From Desertivirga sp966211215 (GTDB taxonomy: Bacteria; Bacteroidota; Bacteroidia; Sphingobacteriales; Sphingobacteriaceae): DNA of 18,864 nucleotides. Shown here one piece after another: positions 1 through 8,050 of this stretch (within the stretch, counting starts at the first letter, position 1; every line of letters starts with the position of its first letter). The notes below the pieces were generated by a model that made no database searches, had not been told where the DNA came from, and was given only the letters and a program-made list of their open reading frames with translations. The translations under genes and the position numbers were made by a program. The stretch spans positions 1 to 18,864 of the forward strand of contig CBIHNR010000103.1 of assembly GCA_966211215.1 (NCBI GenBank), read 5' to 3'.

Positions 1-49
1 AACGGCAATAGAAATCCAGATCAATAACATAATTAATACTGAAACTCAT
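1..49 (-). CDS. Possible 5' end of a divergent gene (partial)
   Basis: An ATG at 49 on the minus strand opens a frame that stays open to the window edge (16 codons, beginning MSFSINYVID). An AAGGA stretch lies about 5 bases upstream of this ATG, unusual for this genome type. The gene would be divergent from the EamA permease and share the 50-217 gap with it. Regulators are often encoded divergently from EamA permeases, but 16 residues are too few to recognise a family. The call rests only on open frame, start context and orientation, and could be chance. Confidence 0.25.
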   Translation of the reverse strand, partial: MSFSINYVIDLDFYCR

Positions 50-217
50 GTCATCCTTATATTTTGTTTTTTTGCAAAAGAGCTGATTACTCGCGATGAC
101 AACGTTTTATAAAAAATACTTAAAATGAACGTGTTGTAAATAATGTCATTATAACTTCGGAGAGATCTTAAAGCGCTTAATAGGTATGATACCCATGAAC
201 ATAAAAAACACAGCTCA

Positions 218-1105
218 TTGAAGAACATTTTAACCGGCTTGTTATTTGCCATGCTCTGGGCATCGGCAGCAGTAGCAACTAAAATTGGCGTAAAGGCCTC
301 GCCGCCTCTAATATTAGCAAACCTTCGTTTTGTTATTGCAGGCCTTTGCTTGCTTGGCTATTCTTATGCATTTAAGAAGGACAAAGAGTATCGGATACCA
401 CAAGGTGCAGAGTGGAAGCAGCTGGCTTTGTTCGGCTTCTTAAACACGGCGCTCTATTTAGGCTTATACGTGTATGCGATGAAGTATACGGCAGCCGGAA
501 TTGGCAGCCTTGCTGTATCTACTAACCCTTTATTGATTGTACTTTTTTCGGCGTTATGGTTGGGCAGGCGGCCAACCGCAGCAGAAGTCCTCAGCATTAT
601 TTTAGGGATGGCAGGAATTGGCGTAGCAACCTATCCGCTTTTAAAAGGGAGTGTAACCAGCCCCGGAGGATTATTTACCCTGGGCCTTAGTATGGTGGCG
701 GTATCCTGGGCAAGTGTATATTACGCCTCGGTGAAGTGGAAGCTTCCTAATTTGCTGATAAATGGCTGGCAGGTGATGTTCGGTGCGGTTTTTTTATTGC
801 CCGTAACATTGCTTACAGCCGACTTCCACCAGGTTCAGTTTAATACCCAGTTTTGGTTTGCTGTACTATGGCTAAGTATTGCCGTATCTATTGTTGGTTT
901 AATCTGCTGGTTTTATTTGCTTCGTATTGATACAGTTAAGGCTTCCTTATGGCTCTTTCTGTGCCCGCTTTTTGGCTTCTTTTATGCCTGGTGGTTAATG
1001 AACGAGCCTGTGACCCTATATACTATTGCAGGAACGGCCCTGGTTATAGCCGGTTTATATATCGGCCAGAGGTTTAAACGTGTTGTTAAAAGTGCCCGCC
1101 TTTAA
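218..1105 (+). CDS. EamA/DMT-family permease (10-TM transporter)
   Basis: Inner-membrane drug/metabolite-superfamily exporter of the EamA type. The 295 residues are almost all hydrophobic and form two homologous halves of about five helices each (roughly residues 3-140 and 150-288). The N-terminal helix contains LLFAMLWASAAVATK, a typical EamA opening. The substrate cannot be told from sequence; relatives export amino acids, nucleosides or small metabolites. The start is TTG at 218: no in-frame ATG or GTG lies between it and the upstream stop at 152-154, and the first helix begins at once. The next in-frame ATG (251) would cut into helix 1. The gene is convergent with the epimerase and overlaps it by 4 bp at the stop codons. 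The family is clear, the exact start less so. Confidence 0.9.
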   Translation: MKNILTGLLFAMLWASAAVATKIGVKASPPLILANLRFVIAGLCLLGYSYAFKKDKEYRIPQGAEWKQLALFGFLNTALYLGLYVYAMKYTAAGIGSLAVSTNPLLIVLFSALWLGRRPTAAEVLSIILGMAGIGVATYPLLKGSVTSPGGLFTLGLSMVAVSWASVYYASVKWKLPNLLINGWQVMFGAVFLLPVTLLTADFHQVQFNTQFWFAVLWLSIAVSIVGLICWFYLLRIDTVKASLWLFLCPLFGFFYAWWLMNEPVTLYTIAGTALVIAGLYIGQRFKRVVKSARL

Positions 1106-2199
1106 ATAGTAAATTTCTCGCAAGTACTTAAAAAAGCTTCGTCAGCATCTGCCCCGATTCCGGGGGTGTCGTCAATATCCAAATGATATCCCTGGTACTT
1201 AAGCCCTCCTACACACGGGTCTTTTAAGTGCCCCAGCATAAACGTATCCAGGTCAAAATAATTAATGTCTTTACAAGCATAAGCAAGATGCAATTTGGCA
1301 CTCAGGGCTATCCGGCTTTCCAACATACCACCTATCATGCAGGGAACATGAACAGTATTGGCTGTTTTATAGATCTCAAGCGCTTCTAAAATTCCCCCTG
1401 CTTTAGAGAGTTTTATATTTATAGCATCGCATGATTTGTTGATAATTAACTTTCTGGCATCATGGTGATTAAAACAGCTCTCATCTGCCATAATTTTAAT
1501 TGGAGATGCCTTGATTAACGCAGGTAGATAATCATCGTACCAGCTGCGCATTGGCTGTTCACAAAACTCAATATTGAAAGAGCTAAGGGCGCTTAATGCT
1601 TCTTTAGCTTGTTCGAAATTCCAACCCTGATTGGCGTCAATGCGTATCTCGATCTTCTCTCCAACAGCATATCTTATTTTGGCGATCCGGTCAACATCTT
1701 CCTTAACATCCTTGCCCAATTTTACTTTTAAGATATTGGCGCCTTTTGAAACAAACTCTTTAGCCAGGTAAACCATAAAGTCAGCGTCACTAATACCGAT
1801 GGTGATATCGGTTTCTACATTGCGCTTAACCCCACCAAGCATTTGATAAAGTGGTACAGCCTGGGCTTTAGCCGAAATATCATAGAGCGCCATATCAAAA
1901 GCACTTTTTATAGTCGAATTGTGCGCGGTAAACATATGCAGGCTAGCCATGCATCCAGCAATATCCTGCGGGTCTTTGTCCTTTAAAATGCGGGCGAATT
2001 CTTTAGCCATAACAAGGCAGGTATCCTGAGTTTCTCCGGTTATTACCGGAAATGCCGAACACTCGCCAACTCCAAATATGCCTTCGTCTGTAAACACCCG
2101 TATAAATACATTTTGGGCAGAATCCATGGTTCCGGTGGCAATGGCAAACGGCATCATAGGTATGGTAAACCTGTAAATGTCGGTATAGGTAATTTTCAT
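1102..2199 (-). CDS. Dipeptide epimerase (L-Ala-D/L-Glu epimerase-like, enolase superfamily)
   Basis: Cytoplasmic enolase-superfamily enzyme that probably epimerises the alpha carbon of a dipeptide residue, such as L-Ala-D-Glu from murein peptide recycling. The capping domain is about residues 1-125 and the barrel follows. Visible catalytic residues: K158-V-K160, metal ligands D188 (in DANQGW), E214 (EFCEQP) and D239 (MADES), and the opposite-face base K263 (NIKLSK). D316-L-D318 matches the D-x-D motif that marks dipeptide epimerases by gripping the substrate amino group. M292-L-E-S lies in the usual barrel strand. The 365-residue length is normal. Dipeptide specificity varies in this family, so the exact substrate is inferred. 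It starts with ATG and is divergent from the DUF255 gene across a 214-bp gap. Confidence 0.9.
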   Translation of the reverse strand: MKITYTDIYRFTIPMMPFAIATGTMDSAQNVFIRVFTDEGIFGVGECSAFPVITGETQDTCLVMAKEFARILKDKDPQDIAGCMASLHMFTAHNSTIKSAFDMALYDISAKAQAVPLYQMLGGVKRNVETDITIGISDADFMVYLAKEFVSKGANILKVKLGKDVKEDVDRIAKIRYAVGEKIEIRIDANQGWNFEQAKEALSALSSFNIEFCEQPMRSWYDDYLPALIKASPIKIMADESCFNHHDARKLIINKSCDAINIKLSKAGGILEALEIYKTANTVHVPCMIGGMLESRIALSAKLHLAYACKDINYFDLDTFMLGHLKDPCVGGLKYQGYHLDIDDTPGIGADADEAFLSTCEKFTI

Positions 2200-2413
2200 A
2201 GGTTGATTTCTTCGTTACTATATATTCATAAAAGTTAAAGAAACACAATGATTGTCTCTCCCGAATAATGTTTCAAGGCAATGATTGCTGTGTGCACAAA
2301 CTCCACTCATCCCAGTTCTATCGAAGCACAAAGCAACAGATCTAATTGCAAATTATAGTCAACAATTGAATAATAGCGCAGTTACTTAATTAGTTTCATC
2401 TTTATTTAAAATA

Positions 2414-4444
2414 ATGGCTAACAGATTAAGTACAGAAACTTCGCCTTACTTATTACAACACGCCCATAATCCGGTCGATTGGTACCCCTGGGGGCAGGAC
2501 GCTCTGCAAAAGGCGGCTCTGGAAAATAAGTTATTGCTGGTTAGTATTGGCTATTCGGCCTGTCATTGGTGCCATGTTATGGAACGGGAATGCTTTGAAG
2601 ATAAGAGTGTTGCCGAAATTATGAACCAACATTTTGTTTGCATTAAAATAGACAGGGAGGAACGCCCGGATGTAGACCAGGTGTACATGCTTGCGGTACA
2701 ACTGATGACTGGCCGGGGTGGCTGGCCGCTTAATTGCATTTGCTTACCAGACCAGAGGCCCATTTATGGTGGTACTTATTTCAGGAAGGATGATTGGAAA
2801 AACATCCTTTTGGCTATTGCTGATTTTTGGCAAACCAAACCTAAGGAAGCCGAGGAATATGCAGAACGGTTAACAAGGGGCATTGACGAAACTGAAAAGC
2901 TGGATCTGTCTAACCGCGAAATTGAATTCAATGAACAAAGCCTTAAGGATATTTTTGAACCCTGGAAACAATACTTTGACCATATTGAAGGGGGAATGGG
3001 ACAGGCTACTAAATTTCCAATGCCCAATAACTGGCAGTTTTTAATGCGTTACGCCCATCACTTTAAGGATCAAACCGCATTTTCAATCACTAAACTTACA
3101 CTGCAGAAAATGGCATATGGCGGTATATATGACCATTTAGGTGGAGGTTTTGCCCGGTACTCGGTTGATCCGCACTGGCATGTACCGCATTTTGAAAAAA
3201 TGCTTTATGATAATGCCCAATTGCTAAGCCTTTATGCCGAAGCCTGGCAGTTTTTTAAATCACCATTGTTTAAAGAGGTGGTGTACGAAACTGTTGGCTG
3301 GCTGCAACATGATATGCTCTCTCCTGAAGGCGGCTTTTACTCAGCTCTCGACGCCGATAGCGAAGGGGTAGAAGGCAAGTTTTATACTTTCACCAGGAAG
3401 GAGATCGATGCTGTTTTAGGTGAGGATAGTAAGCTTTTCTGCGAATATTTTAACATTACCAGTAAGGGAAATTGGGAAGAGGAAGCCACCAATGTGCTGA
3501 GGCGCTCTGAAGATGACGAAGTATTAGCAGAGCGTGCAGGCATGGAACCAGGGGCTTTAAAGCAGAAGGTTGCAGCATGTAAACAAAAGCTGTTTGTCTA
3601 TCGCGAACAACGCATTAAGCCGGGGCTTGATAATAAAATACTGGCTTCGTGGAATGGCCTATCTATAAAGGGACTGTGCGACGCTTATAAGGCATTCAAC
3701 GAGCCCCAAATCCTGTCGATGGCTTTGAGAAATGGAGAATTCATATTAAATAATTTAAAGGGCAGAAACGGAGCCCTTGTCCGCCTTTACAACCCACACG
3801 CTGGCAAGGTTTTTCAGCCGGCATTTTTAGACGATTACGCTTTTGTAGCCGAGGGGTTTATTAATTTATATGAGGTTACATTTGACGAACGCTGGCTGCT
3901 CGAAGCCCGTAATTTATGCAATTATGCATTGCAAAATTTTTATGATCCAGGTACCGGAATGTTATATTATACTTCCCAGAACGATACCAGCCTGATTGCC
4001 CGGAAACATGAAATATTAGACAACGTGATTCCTGCTTCCAATTCGGCAATGGCACACAACTTATTTAAACTCGGGCACTTGTTTAATGATGAGATTTATT
4101 TGGATCAGGCAAGGCAAATGTTGAGAAATGTGTCTGAATTTATTAAGACGTACGGATCAGGTTATTCAAATTGGGCTATGCTGCTATTGAATGAGGTCGC
4201 CAGGTTTTACGAAATTGCCATCACTGGGCCCGAAGCTTCAAGCCTGAGGAAAGGGATTTGCCAATATTTTATACCCAATAAAGTCCTTTTGGGTGGCAAT
4301 AAAGGTACGCTACCTTTACTGGAAGGTAAGTTTGGCCCCGAATCGAGGATATTTGTTTGCTACAATAAATCGTGCCAATTACCCGTAAATAATGTAGAGG
4401 ATGCATTGGCTCAAATTGGGGCAACAATTAATGCAGACAGATAA
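2414..4444 (+). CDS. DUF255 thioredoxin-like/six-hairpin protein (YyaL/SPATA20 family)
   Basis: Large cytosolic protein of 676 residues, the usual length for the family. The N-terminal DUF255 thioredoxin fold (about residues 4-165) starts RLSTETSPYLLQHA and carries C50-H-W-C53, the redox-type CxxC. Then comes an (alpha/alpha)6 barrel-like region similar to N-acylglucosamine epimerases and glycosidases, with GGIYDHLGGGFARY near residue 236, HFEKMLYDNAQ near 259 and LDDYAF near 472. The family is widespread from bacteria to human SPATA20, but its biochemical role is unsettled; a redox role or a sugar-related activity has been suggested. No signal peptide is visible. ATG start with the A-rich context typical of Bacteroidota. 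It is transcribed alone, divergent from the epimerase. Confidence 0.92.
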   Translation: MANRLSTETSPYLLQHAHNPVDWYPWGQDALQKAALENKLLLVSIGYSACHWCHVMERECFEDKSVAEIMNQHFVCIKIDREERPDVDQVYMLAVQLMTGRGGWPLNCICLPDQRPIYGGTYFRKDDWKNILLAIADFWQTKPKEAEEYAERLTRGIDETEKLDLSNREIEFNEQSLKDIFEPWKQYFDHIEGGMGQATKFPMPNNWQFLMRYAHHFKDQTAFSITKLTLQKMAYGGIYDHLGGGFARYSVDPHWHVPHFEKMLYDNAQLLSLYAEAWQFFKSPLFKEVVYETVGWLQHDMLSPEGGFYSALDADSEGVEGKFYTFTRKEIDAVLGEDSKLFCEYFNITSKGNWEEEATNVLRRSEDDEVLAERAGMEPGALKQKVAACKQKLFVYREQRIKPGLDNKILASWNGLSIKGLCDAYKAFNEPQILSMALRNGEFILNNLKGRNGALVRLYNPHAGKVFQPAFLDDYAFVAEGFINLYEVTFDERWLLEARNLCNYALQNFYDPGTGMLYYTSQNDTSLIARKHEILDNVIPASNSAMAHNLFKLGHLFNDEIYLDQARQMLRNVSEFIKTYGSGYSNWAMLLLNEVARFYEIAITGPEASSLRKGICQYFIPNKVLLGGNKGTLPLLEGKFGPESRIFVCYNKSCQLPVNNVEDALAQIGATINADR

Positions 4445-4491
4445 TGTAGCGTATATTTTATCATCGCCTTTGGTAAACAATTGCTACATTA
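4442..4491 (+). terminator. Weak inverted repeat after the DUF255 gene
   Basis: TAATGTAGC (4442-4450) is repeated exactly inverted as GCTACATTA (4483-4491), with a 32-nt loop. The left arm begins with the stop codon of the DUF255 gene. No T tract follows, so this may be a weak transcript-end structure rather than a true intrinsic terminator. Confidence 0.25.
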
Positions 4492-4652
4492 GCCGCTCAT
4501 TAATAAAAAATATATTCTTCACACATCTTATTGATGTTTTTAAAAAACAGAAAATGTTTATGTGGGTTACAATTTGAGTTAATGTTCTGTTTAATTTGTT
4601 CAATCGGGGAAAGATGATATTCAGCTCTTTGTCTGATAATTACTAAAATATT

Positions 4653-5150
4653 ATGAAGATTCAACCAAACAGCGTAGTGGCGCTTACGTACGATTTGTAC
4701 ACCACTGAGAATGGCGAGGAAGTATTTGTTGAAAAAGCTACTGAAGAACAGCCTTTGGTGTTTTTATATGGCGTAGGTATGATGTTGCCTAAGTTTGAAG
4801 AAAATTTAACTGGCTTAACGGCTGGCGATAATTATGACTTTGAACTTGCTGCGGTTGATGCTTATGGCGAAAAGGATGAAAATGCTGTAGCTGAGCTTGG
4901 TGCAGAGATGTTTCAAGGTATGGACTTACCTGAAGTGAATTCGGTATTGCCTTTACAGGATAACCATGGCAACCAGTTCCGTGCACGTGTTACCGGAGTA
5001 TCTGAAGCTGGTGTTACGGTTGATTTAAATCACCCGATGGCTGGCCAGGACCTTCACTTTAAAGGCCAGATCCTGAATGTACGTGAAGCTACCCAAGAAG
5101 AGTTAGCTCATGGCCACGCTCACGGAGTTGATGGACATTCCGGACATTAA
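4653..5150 (+). CDS. SlyD-like FKBP-type peptidyl-prolyl cis-trans isomerase
   Basis: Cytoplasmic folding helper and metal-binding protein. The 165 residues match the SlyD layout: split FKBP domain (about 1-70 and 125-145) with an inserted chaperone flap (about 75-120). Recognisable pieces are LTYDLYTTENGE near the N terminus, YGE at 71-73, and the SlyD signature DLNHPMAG at 124-131. The C-terminal tail from 153 has five histidines within 13 residues (H153, 155, 157, 162, 165), a short version of the nickel/zinc-binding tail. No signal peptide is present. The start is the ATG at 4653 in an A/T-rich leader. The gene stands alone and ends in a strong terminator. The family call is firm; metal binding is inferred from the tail. 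Confidence 0.93.
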   Translation: MKIQPNSVVALTYDLYTTENGEEVFVEKATEEQPLVFLYGVGMMLPKFEENLTGLTAGDNYDFELAAVDAYGEKDENAVAELGAEMFQGMDLPEVNSVLPLQDNHGNQFRARVTGVSEAGVTVDLNHPMAGQDLHFKGQILNVREATQEELAHGHAHGVDGHSGH

Positions 5151-5167
5151 TCAATAAAAGAATGTTT

Positions 5168-5200
5168 GAAACGCTATCCATCTGGGTGGCGTTTTTTGTT
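5168..5200 (+). terminator. Rho-independent terminator of the SlyD-like gene
   Basis: AACGCTATCC (5170-5179) pairs with GGGTGGCGTT (5184-5193), ten pairs including two G-T wobbles, around a four-base ATCT loop. An additional A-T pair can form at the base. The right arm runs into TTTTTT followed by GTTTGT. It lies 18 bases after the stop codon. Confidence 0.85.
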
Positions 5201-5213
5201 TGTCTCCTTAGAC

Positions 5214-5340
5214 GATGTCTGATGTCTGAAGTCTGAAGTCGGAAGTCGGATGTCTGATGTCGGATGTCTGAAGCTTGAAGTCGGAAGCCTGATGTCGGAC
5301 CTCAGTCCTCATACCTCATACCTCAGTCCTCCGCTCCTCA
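5214..5340. repeat. 7-bp tandem repeat array 1
   Basis: From 5214 the sequence divides cleanly into 7-bp units. Twelve units fit GAWGTCK or a near variant (GATGTCT, GAAGTCT, GAAGTCG, GATGTCG; variants GAAGCTT and GAAGCCT) up to 5297. They are followed by GACCTCA, GTCCTCA, TACCTCA, TACCTCA, GTCCTCC and an 8-bp GCTCCTCA ending at 5340. The array sits between two convergent genes, and its last unit contains the stop codon of the glycosyltransferase (5338-5340); the last coding bases TCTCCTC resemble the same unit. The 18 bases at 5308-5325 recur exactly at 16742-16759 in array 2. Confidence 0.9.
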
Positions 5341-6144
5341 TCTCCTCAGCAGCACCCGCTTTAACCGCTTCGCTGTTCCTTTCCAAAGTCCGCCATCAAT
5401 TTGGATACGGCGGTCGGTGGTCCAGGTGAGGGCTTTGATGTTATTTACATAATAAAGTTTACCAAATCCCTTGTTGCGCAATTTTAAAGCCAGGTAGCCA
5501 TCTTCGTTAGTACCCGGAGGATGGTTAAAGCTATCAACTTTTAAGCCCTGTTCCCGCCTGAAGCCAGAGTTAAAACCATAGACGTTAACCGCTTCATCTT
5601 TAACGTATTTATTTAATTTTCGGGTTAAATCCGCAAAATACTCATAGAAGAAATAGGTGAAACGCCCGGTACTCCCGATAGGAATAAATGAGAAGCGTCC
5701 GTAGGTGATTGCAACATTGTCATTATCCAAAGGCTTAACCATTTGTTCAATCCAGTCCTTAGGATAAATGGTGTCCGCATCGGCATTCAGTACATATTTT
5801 CCCCGGGCATGAGCCAAGCCGAAGTTTCGGGTAGGGGTAATACCCTGTATCGTTTGTTGCAGGCAAGTAACGCCGCAGGCTCTAGCAAGTTCTTCGGTAC
5901 GGTCTTTCGAATTGTTATTTACAACAATGATCTCTACAGAACGCTGCGTTTCATTATTGCATAATGAGGCAAGGGTTTGCACAATATTGTCTTCTTCATT
6001 ATATGCCGGCATTACGATAGAAACTTCGGGCTCTCCCTTTAGCAATTTGCTATAAGCGGCTTTGGTTTCATTAAAAAACGCCTGCGAATGTTTATCGGCA
6101 TTCCAAAATTTTGTGATATAAGCAGGAATAGATATTGGCCTCAT
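5338..6144 (-). CDS. Family 2 glycosyltransferase (GT-A fold)
   Basis: Transfers a sugar from a nucleotide-sugar donor, probably for a surface polysaccharide or glycolipid; donor and acceptor are unknown. The 268 residues show a GT2 domain from residue 41: VSIVMPAYNEEDN (41-53), VVNNNSKDRT (74-83), the metal-binding D122-A-D124 (NADADT), and the acceptor-side E214-D215 (TNEDGY). The C terminus is basic and ends RR. No membrane span is obvious, so it is cytosolic or membrane-associated. ATG start at 6144. No other glycan genes are beside it, so the pathway cannot be read from context. The stop codon lies in the end of repeat array 1, so the final residues may have been shaped by the repeat. 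Confidence 0.92.
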   Translation of the reverse strand: MRPISIPAYITKFWNADKHSQAFFNETKAAYSKLLKGEPEVSIVMPAYNEEDNIVQTLASLCNNETQRSVEIIVVNNNSKDRTEELARACGVTCLQQTIQGITPTRNFGLAHARGKYVLNADADTIYPKDWIEQMVKPLDNDNVAITYGRFSFIPIGSTGRFTYFFYEYFADLTRKLNKYVKDEAVNVYGFNSGFRREQGLKVDSFNHPPGTNEDGYLALKLRNKGFGKLYYVNNIKALTWTTDRRIQIDGGLWKGTAKRLKRVLLRR

Positions 6145-6429
6145 GAAAAAATATTCTAATACTAATTATGTCCGTTAACGGTGTTTAAACGGCGAAACAT
6201 CATACCGGTTTCATTAAAAAACTTATACTGGCTGTATTTAGCAAGTTTTGATAAAACCTTTGGCTAAGATAGATTTAATTTGAATTTTTCAGGCTTTAAT
6301 AGAGGTCTCAAGTTAAATTTTTTAGAGCGATGAGAAACATGTCACCAACAGTTCAATTTTTACAGAAGTCCCCCCGGATGCCCGGAGAAATAGCTTTTTA
6401 TACCTAAACTTGCAGCTCAATTCAAAAAT

Positions 6430-6717
6430 ATGTCAGAATTAATTAAAACACCTTTGGGCAGATTTAGGCTGGTAGCATTCCTGGAAGGATTGTCTTATGT
6501 GCTTTTAGGATTAACCATGGTGCTTAAGTATAAATATGCAATGCCCGAGCCCAACAGAGTTGTGGGGATGGCTCATGGCGTACTTTTTATAGCCTACATT
6601 TTTTTACTTATCCAGGTATCCATTAATCACAAATGGGGTTTTGGAAAGGTGGTTCTGGCTTTCCTTGCTTCTTTAGTGCCCTTTGGTACTTTCTACGCTG
6701 AGAAAAAGATTTATTAA
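6430..6717 (+). CDS. DUF3817 small integral membrane protein
   Basis: Ninety-five residues with three hydrophobic segments (about 13-33, 46-62 and 73-88), as in the DUF3817 family. Diagnostic stretches are RLVAFLEGLSYVLLG near the N terminus and GMAHGVLFIAYI in the middle. The family is widespread in Bacteroidota and Actinobacteria; no function is established. The ATG at 6430 follows an AT-rich leader. It is convergent with the MFS gene, with 8 bp between the stop codons. I see no link to a pathway. Confidence 0.85.
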   Translation: MSELIKTPLGRFRLVAFLEGLSYVLLGLTMVLKYKYAMPEPNRVVGMAHGVLFIAYIFLLIQVSINHKWGFGKVVLAFLASLVPFGTFYAEKKIY

Positions 6718-6731
6718 TCTGATTTTCAGAT
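6717..6731. terminator. Small palindrome between convergent stops
   Basis: ATCTGA (6717-6722) and TCAGAT (6726-6731) form a perfect 6-bp stem with a 3-base loop. It overlaps the last base of the DUF3817 stop codon and contains the MFS stop codon. On the plus strand CCTTTT follows. It could serve as a small bidirectional transcript end, but the stem is short. Confidence 0.3.
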
Positions 6732-7928
6732 CCTTTTCATTATCCACCAAAAGCCCAATGCGGCTACAAGAGAAACCGCTCCGGTTGCCATCCACAAACT
6801 GCTAAATCCATAGTAGCTGGCAATTCTCGTCCCCAGAAAGGGAGATAATATGTGTGCAGCCGAGAATGTGAGGGCATTTAAACTCATATAAGCCCCTTGT
6901 TTTCCTTTGGGGGCACGCTGTATGGTAACACTAGCCATAAACGGCATGGCAAGTATTTCGGAAATACAGAGTACAAAAATTGAGGAGTAAAGCAGCCCAA
7001 ATCCCCCGCTAAAAATTAGCATCATGTAAGAAATGCCGCATAAAAGGGTGCCAATAATTATGGCGCTGGCAGGAGACATGTGTTTTTCTGCGTTGTGTAC
7101 CAGTAACATCTCCAACGAAAACACCACAAGGCCACTAAATCCTAATATCAGGCCGATTTCAAATTCGCCAAGATGCTTTACCTCTCGATAAAATAGCGGA
7201 AGCGTGCTGAGTAGCTGGAAGAAACAAATGCTATAAAGGCAGCATAGAAAACTAAAAAATAGAAATTTGCTGTCTTTCCAGGGTGATATGGCCATATCTG
7301 GCGTATCCCTAATATCATTTTCCTGCACTTTTGGTGCACCACCTCTTATTTTTCGGAAGTATAAGTAAAAAACAATACCCGCGATGCCTGATGTTATGCC
7401 ATTTCCATAAAATAAAAGATGATATGAGAAAGCCGCCAGAAAGCCGCCAAGGGCAGGCCCGATGGAAAAGCCAAGGTTAATAGCCATTCTATTTAAGGAA
7501 AAGGCTTTGGTTATGTTATCCGGATTAGAATAAAATGCAATGGCTACAGAATTGGCAGGCCTGAATGTTTCGGTAATAACGCTTAGAAAAAACACACCCA
7601 GGGACAATGAAAGGGGAGTTCTCAATTCTGGCAGTAGGAAAAATATAGGGATGCTTAATATGAGGCAATACAATTGAACATGGAAATGGCCGATCCTGTC
7701 GCTTAGCCAGCCTCCCAGGAAAGATCCCGCTATGGCGCCTAGCCCAAAGCAGCTTAATATTGTACCGATTTCTTTAATTGAAAAATTCAGGGCATTGGCC
7801 ATGTAAACTCCCAGGAAAGGAATCACCATAGCACCGCTTCTGTTTATGAGAATTATAAGTGCCAGCATCCACGCAGGCCTGGTAAGCCCACGGTAAGATT
7901 CGAGGTATAAATGAGCCCATTTTCTCAC
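6726..7928 (-). CDS. Major facilitator superfamily transporter
   Basis: Inner-membrane MFS permease of 400 residues, the usual length, with about twelve hydrophobic segments. Motif A is visible after helix 2 as GGWLSDRIG (72-80). A hydrophilic central loop around residues 195-215 divides the two six-helix halves. The substrate is unknown; similar Bacteroidota proteins are often annotated as drug or sugar-phosphate exporters, but nothing here decides it. The start is GTG at 7926-7928, directly preceded in frame by a stop codon, so the protein cannot begin further upstream; the next candidate is the ATG at residue 21. It is divergent from the hydrolase gene. The superfamily is certain, the start moderately so. 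Confidence 0.9.
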   Translation of the reverse strand: MRKWAHLYLESYRGLTRPAWMLALIILINRSGAMVIPFLGVYMANALNFSIKEIGTILSCFGLGAIAGSFLGGWLSDRIGHFHVQLYCLILSIPIFFLLPELRTPLSLSLGVFFLSVITETFRPANSVAIAFYSNPDNITKAFSLNRMAINLGFSIGPALGGFLAAFSYHLLFYGNGITSGIAGIVFYLYFRKIRGGAPKVQENDIRDTPDMAISPWKDSKFLFFSFLCCLYSICFFQLLSTLPLFYREVKHLGEFEIGLILGFSGLVVFSLEMLLVHNAEKHMSPASAIIIGTLLCGISYMMLIFSGGFGLLYSSIFVLCISEILAMPFMASVTIQRAPKGKQGAYMSLNALTFSAAHILSPFLGTRIASYYGFSSLWMATGAVSLVAALGFWWIMKRI

Positions 7929-8003
7929 TTAAGCTTTTTTATTGTCAAGTATAAACAGGCACTCAAGCCCGCATGTTTTTGCCCTGCTTGTAAGAGGCAT
8001 GGG

Positions 8004-8011
8004 CAAACATA
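8004..8011 (-). promoter_or_regulatory. Possible -7 box for the MFS gene
   Basis: Read on the minus strand this is TATGTTTG, an exact match to the Bacteroidota -7 consensus TAnnTTTG, about 75 bases upstream of the MFS start. I find no good -33 TTG/TTTG element at the expected distance, so confidence is low. Confidence 0.25.
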
Positions 8012-8050
8012 CAGCTTATTAATGGATACATTGCGTATTTTGCTGCACTG

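Noticed and set aside
2003..2248. An 81-residue minus-strand frame overlapping the epimerase start
   Set aside because: Out-of-frame reading of the epimerase 5' region without recognisable content.
4579..4640. Promoter for the SlyD-like gene (TTTG followed by GCTCTTTG)
   Set aside because: The -7 match lacks the essential TA and the spacing of about 25 bases is too long.
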